A program made the position numbers and the translations under genes. The notes beneath the pieces were generated by a model. That model saw nothing but the letters and a program-made list of their open reading frames with translations. It did no database searches and was not told the DNA's origin. From positions 62,001 through 126,000 of the forward strand of contig DATGLP010000027.1 in assembly GCA_035294085.1 (NCBI GenBank): a stretch of 64,000 nt of DNA, given 5' to 3'. The stretch comes from Acidimicrobiales bacterium (GTDB lineage Bacteria > Actinomycetota > Acidimicrobiia > Acidimicrobiales > Bog-793). Positions 60,655 to 64,000 of the stretch are shown here, piece after piece (position 1 is the first letter of the stretch; each line of letters starts with the position of its first letter).

Positions 60655-62409
60655 TCAGACCTCCTCGGCTCCGGGGAACGCCTTGAGCAGGCGGTCCGCG
60701 GCCACGGTGAGCCCCGTCGGCTCGGGGGCGCTCCCGGCCGGCGCGAGGTCGTCGTCGGGATCGGGGTTGCTCTCGTCCTCCACGCCGGCTTCGAGGGAGT
60801 CCTCGGGTGCTCGCTGCCGTGGCGCGCCGTCGACGACGAGGCGGAGGCCGATCGGTCGGCCGAAGTGCGCAGAGAGCGCGCTCGCCACCTCGGCGCGCAG
60901 CGGTTCGGCGTGGAGCAGGTGCGCCTCGTTCGGCAGCGCGAAGAGGGCATCGGGACCCTCGGTCCCGACGAAGCGGCCCGCCAGGTAGACGGCCTTCACC
61001 TTCGGGCGCAGCGCGGCGAGGATGTGGTCACCCCACGCCGCGACGAGGGCGTCGCGCTCGGGGCAGTCGCCCGCGCCCTGCGGCGTCGCCTCGCGCTCGG
61101 GCGCAGCCGGCTCCTCGGCGGCAGGAGGCGCCGCCTGCGGGGGGCCGGCGGCCGGTCCCCCCGGTCGGCGGTAGGCACCGAGGGCCAGGCGGGCACCGGC
61201 CGGTGCCTCGCTCCGCCAGGCTGCGGGCGCGCTGTCGGCGGCCCTCCTCGGCGGAGGGCCAGCCTCGACGGGCGCGAGGTGCGCGACACGCTCTTCGACG
61301 CGGGCGAGCCGCTCGGCCAGTGCGGCGACGGAGTCGTCGGCCTCGGGGTGGGTGAGGCGGATGAGCGCGACCTCGAGCGTGACGCGCGGCTCGGGGGCGT
61401 CGCGCATCGCCACGATCGCCGTGCCGATGAGCTCCAGCGCCCGGACGCAGCGCGCCGTTCCGAGCCGCTGCGCCTCGGCGAGCACCGCCGCGTCGAGGTG
61501 GACCCCCGCGCGTCGCGGGGCGACGAGCGCGAGGAAGCCGGCGCGCAGCCGCTCGACGAGGTCGACGGCGAGCTGCTGGGGGTCCCCGCTGGCGCGGAGC
61601 GCCGCGTCGAGGCTGGCGAGGGCGCCGGCGGTGTCCTGGTTGGCGAGCGCGGCGACGATCTCGACGACGGCTTGCTCGCCGTCGTCGGTCACCCCGCTGG
61701 CGGCGACCTGGTCGAGTGCCGACAGGGCGTCGCGTGCCGATCCGCGGGCCTTGCGGATCGCGAGCGAGAGCGCGCCCTCCGGCAGCTCGAGGGCGGCGCG
61801 GCGTGCCACGTCCGCGAGGAGCGGCTCGAGGACCTCTTCGGGCAGGAGGCGGAACTCGAAGTGCTGGGTGCGGCTTCGGATCGTCGCGAGCACCTTCTTC
61901 GGGTCGGTCGTGGCGAGGATGAACACGACGTGGTCCGGCGGCTCCTCGAGCGTCTTCAGCAGCGCGTTCGACGCGCTGGCGCTGAGCATGTGGACCTCGT
62001 CGACGACGTAGACCTTCCACTTGCCCGGGCTCGTCAGCGCGGCGCGCGCGACGAGGTCGCGCATGCTGTCGACGCCGTTGTTCGACGCGGCGTCGAGCTC
62101 GTGGACGTCGAAGGAGTGGCCCGCCGCGATGGCGGCGCAGGAGTCGCAGGTCCCGCAGGGCTCGCCGTCCTCGGGGGCGGCGCAGTTGAGCGCCTTGGCG
62201 AGGATCCGCGCCGTCGAGGTCTTGCCCGTGCCTCGGGGCCCGCTGAACAGGTAGGCGTGGGCGACCCGTCCGTCTCGTACCGCGTTGCGCAGCGCCCGGG
62301 TGACGTGGTCCTGCCCGCGCACCTCGGCGAAGCGCTGGGGCCGGAACCGCCGGTAGAGGGACTGGTAGGGGCCCTCGGCTGCCACCTCGGGAGCGCTTCG
62401 TTCGGCCAT
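60655..62409 (-). CDS. dnaX: DNA polymerase III subunit gamma/tau
   Basis: A 584-residue clamp-loader ATPase. AAA+ region (about 15-230): [20 protein letters not shown], Walker [15 protein letters not shown], zinc module with CGTCDSC, Walker [21 protein letters not shown], sensor [19 protein letters not shown]. Domain III follows, then a Pro/Ala-rich linker and a C-terminal tau-like domain. ATG at 62409 lies 7 nt after TAGGCT, leaderless. It heads the dnaX-small ORF-recR series. Confidence 0.97.
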   Translation of the reverse strand: MAERSAPEVAAEGPYQSLYRRFRPQRFAEVRGQDHVTRALRNAVRDGRVAHAYLFSGPRGTGKTSTARILAKALNCAAPEDGEPCGTCDSCAAIAAGHSFDVHELDAASNNGVDSMRDLVARAALTSPGKWKVYVVDEVHMLSASASNALLKTLEEPPDHVVFILATTDPKKVLATIRSRTQHFEFRLLPEEVLEPLLADVARRAALELPEGALSLAIRKARGSARDALSALDQVAASGVTDDGEQAVVEIVAALANQDTAGALASLDAALRASGDPQQLAVDLVERLRAGFLALVAPRRAGVHLDAAVLAEAQRLGTARCVRALELIGTAIVAMRDAPEPRVTLEVALIRLTHPEADDSVAALAERLARVEERVAHLAPVEAGPPPRRAADSAPAAWRSEAPAGARLALGAYRRPGGPAAGPPQAAPPAAEEPAAPEREATPQGAGDCPERDALVAAWGDHILAALRPKVKAVYLAGRFVGTEGPDALFALPNEAHLLHAEPLRAEVASALSAHFGRPIGLRLVVDGAPRQRAPEDSLEAGVEDESNPDPDDDLAPAGSAPEPTGLTVAADRLLKAFPGAEEV

Positions 62410-62416
62410 CGTGTCG

Positions 62417-62422
62417 AGCCTA
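62417..62422 (-). promoter_or_regulatory. -10 element TAGGCT of dnaX, leaderless
   Basis: Ends 7 nt before the ATG of dnaX. Confidence 0.65.
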
Positions 62423-62447
62423 CGGCGTGCGGGCGAGCCGCCGTCGG

Positions 62448-62557
62448 GCGCAGTGGCCAGGTCCCCTGCGGCACACGCGGCGTTCCGCTGAGAGCTGCTG
62501 CCTTCCGGCCCTGACTCGGTTCACGGGGCCACGTTGCGCAGAACCCGGCCACTGCGC
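62448..62557 (-). ncRNA. ffs: Bacterial small signal recognition particle RNA (4.5S type)
   Basis: The conserved tip reads GAGTCAGGGCCGGAAGGCAG followed by CAGC on the minus strand, with the GGAA tetraloop of SRP helix 8. The terminal arms GCGCAGTGGCC and GGCCACTGCGC pair perfectly (62547-62557 with 62448-62458), giving a hairpin of about 110 nt. The true 5' end may be up to 10 nt further upstream, given the -10 at 62575-62580. Confidence 0.93.
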
Positions 62558-62574
62558 TCGGCGGCGGCACCGAC

Positions 62575-62584
62575 ACGATAGCGT
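62575..62584. promoter_or_regulatory. Overlapping divergent -10 elements of SRP RNA and tRNA-Ser
   Basis: ACGATAGCGT reads TATCGT on minus (62575-62580, towards SRP RNA) and TAGCGT on plus (62579-62584, 11 nt before tRNA-Ser), sharing the central TA. Confidence 0.55.
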
Positions 62585-62595
62585 CGGGCCGCTCC

Positions 62596-62680
62596 GGAGG
62601 AGTGCGAGAGCGGCCGAATCGGCACGATTGGAAATCGTGTGTCCTGCAAGGGACCGTGGGTTCGAATCCCACCTCCTCCG
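62596..62680 (+). tRNA. tRNA-Ser (GGA anticodon)
   Basis: An 85-nt class-II tRNA: acceptor GGAGGAG/CTCCTCC, D-arm GCGAGAGCGGCCGAATCGGC, anticodon stem CACGA/TCGTG around TTGGAAA (anticodon GGA), variable arm GTCCTGCAAGGGAC, T-arm GTGGGTTCGAATCCCAC, discriminator G. CCA not encoded. Confidence 0.96.
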
Positions 62681-63443
62681 CTCGCGAGGTCCCGCGGGAC
62701 CCGAGGCCCTCTCTGCGACGAGCCGCCCGGCTCGGCGCGCCGACGTGCCGGGGCGGCCTCGACGGCGGGCGGCGCGAGCCGTCGCCGGGTCGAGCGCGTC
62801 GCCGGCGACGACGGGGGCGTCGGACCTGACGGCCTGGCACGAGCAGCTCGGCACCTACGCAAGGCCGGGCGTCGGCAGCCGGCGCGGCTGGGCGAGCCGC
62901 ACGCTCCCAGAGCGCTCGCGGCGCCCAGGGACTGCGTCGGTGCGTTCCGGGATGGCTACCATCCTCGGTGCTCCGGGGAGGGGCCCTCATGAGCGGTGGC
63001 TACGAGCGAGCGAGCGCAGCGCGACGAAGCCGGCTGTCCCGTGCGGCGAGCGCCCGACGGGACGTCTCGGAGCGCGCCACAGCCCGTCCACGCAGGTCCT
63101 CGGACGACGAGGCACGAGAGCGGCGCGAGCCGACCGGGGAGGAGGCGTGCAGATCGGCCAACCCGGCGAGGTCGGAAATCGCCGCTCGTGCCGCTCCCGA
63201 CCGGGCGACCGTGGCACCTTCACGCCGAGGTGCGCTCCCTGGGACACGACGCAGCGTCGAGGGCATCGGCGATCCGGAGCAGGGTCCGAGGAGGGGTTCG
63301 CCCCTCGGCCCAGATCGTGGGCACGCCGGAGGGCGGGGCTGAGCGCTCTCGGCCTGGACCGGTGGTGAAGCAGCTCCGCAGCCATCCCGTCGCGCCGGTC
63401 CAGGCGGCGGGGTGCCGCGACGTTCCGCACGGAGGGAGGCAGC
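62681..63443. other. Gene-poor region behind tRNA-Ser, with one doubtful ORF
   Basis: An ORF at 62989-63342 on plus (117 aa, MSGGYERASAARRSRLSRAA...) has a GGGGAGGGG site before ATG and TACCAT at 62957, but its codon use (many CGA, GCA, CCA, AGG) and Arg/Ser-rich content differ from neighbouring genes. On minus near 63223-63330 a short frame contains GVPTIWAEGRTPPRTLLRIA, similar to the recognition and following helices of XRE-type repressors, without the rest of the domain. Probably remnants. Confidence 0.45.
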
Positions 63444-63947
63444 GTGGACGGTCCCGTGTCGGCCGACGAGGAGCTCGCCGACGAGGCGGCCATGCGCCTC
63501 GCGATCGAGGAGGCCCGAGCGGCGCTCGCTCACGACGACGTCCCCATCGGTGCTCTTGTGCTGGCCGCGGGCCGTGTCGTCGCACGGGCGCACAACGAGC
63601 GCGAACGCCTGGCGGACCCGACCGCGCACGCCGAGCTGCTCGTCCTGCGCCAGGCGGCGGCCGCGCTGGGGCGGTGGCGCCTCGGCGAGTGCACCCTGGT
63701 CGTCACGATCGAGCCCTGCGCGATGTGCGCGGGGGCGATCGTGCTGGCGCGCCTGCGCCGGGTCGTCTTCGGTGCCTTCGACCCGAAGGCGGGTGCGTGC
63801 GGCTCGCTCTACAACCTCTGCGCGGACCCCCGCCTCAACGCCGAGCCGGAGCTGCGCGCCGGCGTGCTGGCCGAGGAGTGCGGACAGCTCGTGCAGGCCT
63901 TCTTCGCCGGCCGGCGCCCTCGCGGCGCGGGCGGCCGCCCGACGTGA
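63444..63947 (+). CDS. tadA: tRNA adenosine-34 deaminase
   Basis: A 167-residue zinc deaminase converting A34 to inosine in tRNA-Arg. The zinc/catalytic motifs are TAHAELLVLRQAA (His and the proton-shuttling Glu) and IEPCAMCAGAIVLARLRRVV (PCxxC). The protein also shows DDVPIGALVLAAGRVVARAHN and PKAGACGSLYNLC. The GTG start at 63444 has a GGAGG site 4 nt upstream. Nothing else is seen in the last 53 nt of the window. Confidence 0.96.
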   Translation: MDGPVSADEELADEAAMRLAIEEARAALAHDDVPIGALVLAAGRVVARAHNERERLADPTAHAELLVLRQAAAALGRWRLGECTLVVTIEPCAMCAGAIVLARLRRVVFGAFDPKAGACGSLYNLCADPRLNAEPELRAGVLAEECGQLVQAFFAGRRPRGAGGRPT

Positions 63948-64000
63948 GCCGGCCTGGACCGGCCGCGAGCGGGCGCGGCGCCGCTGGCGTGGCGGCGCCG

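Noticed and set aside
62989-63342. 117-aa plus-strand ORF with ribosome-binding site
   Set aside because: Codon use and composition are unlike genes here and no family is recognisable; kept only as a remark within the gene-poor region.

Overview
The window is a very GC-rich, gene-dense bacterial chromosome segment from an actinomycete-type organism (Actinomycetota; I would guess class Acidimicrobiia, but nothing here proves the class). The phylum call rests on the crgA-pabA/pknB-pbpA-pstP-fhaB-fhaA-tRNA-Leu block, the HspR/HAIR-type dnaK operon, the small epsilon-like subunit beside accD, the amtB-glnK pair and the frequent GTG starts. No prophage, insertion sequence or CRISPR array is visible.

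Layout. 1-2.5 kb: LCP cell-wall ligase (cut by the window edge), acylphosphatase, a HhH-GPD-like protein and a small ORF, all on minus. 2.6-6.2 kb: flavin redox operon on plus (ferric-reductase-like flavocytochrome, FMN-binding lipoprotein-like protein, ApbE flavin transferase, cytochrome-b-like membrane protein). 6.2-13.8 kb: SRAP protein, malic enzyme, ABC-2 exporter, ClC channel/antiporter with its MarR. 13.8-16 kb: gene-poor stretch, DUF3224, tRNA-Gly, dcd. 16-25 kb: acyl-CoA metabolism, with acyl-CoA dehydrogenase plus fused isobutyryl-CoA mutase diverging from a MarR-crotonase-hydroxyacyl-CoA dehydrogenase-acyl-CoA ligase series. 25-28.5 kb: amtB-glnK, gpmA, ACT protein. 28.5-35.2 kb: dnaK-grpE-dnaJ-hspR-clpB. 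35.2-43.8 kb: purA-D-B-C-S-Q, an opposite-strand conserved hypothetical, purL. 43.8-51.4 kb: DUF2231, crgA, pabA, then the pknB/pbpA/pstP/fhaB/fhaA signalling and wall-growth operon and tRNA-Leu. 51.4-53 kb: degenerate stretch with a PIN-toxin remnant. 53-62.6 kb: phoU, lhr, accE-like/accD, recR, dnaX, SRP RNA. 62.6-64 kb: tRNA-Ser, a second degenerate stretch, tadA.

The most striking pattern is regulatory. At least fifteen protein genes have a TAnnnT -10 hexamer ending 6-11 nt (most often exactly 7) before the start codon and no ribosome-binding site, which implies leaderless mRNAs as a main mode of expression. Genes with long leaders (dnaK, amtB, the MarR at 21.2 kb, purA, tadA) instead have good Shine-Dalgarno sites. 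Other notable points: an array of four 11-bp direct repeats upstream of amtB-glnK; a 20-bp inverted repeat sitting in the core of the divergent icmF/marR promoters; apbE lacking a stop codon and overrunning the next gene; and three genes (HhH-GPD, recR, malic enzyme) without an ordinary start codon where one is expected, which could mean rare starts or assembly errors.
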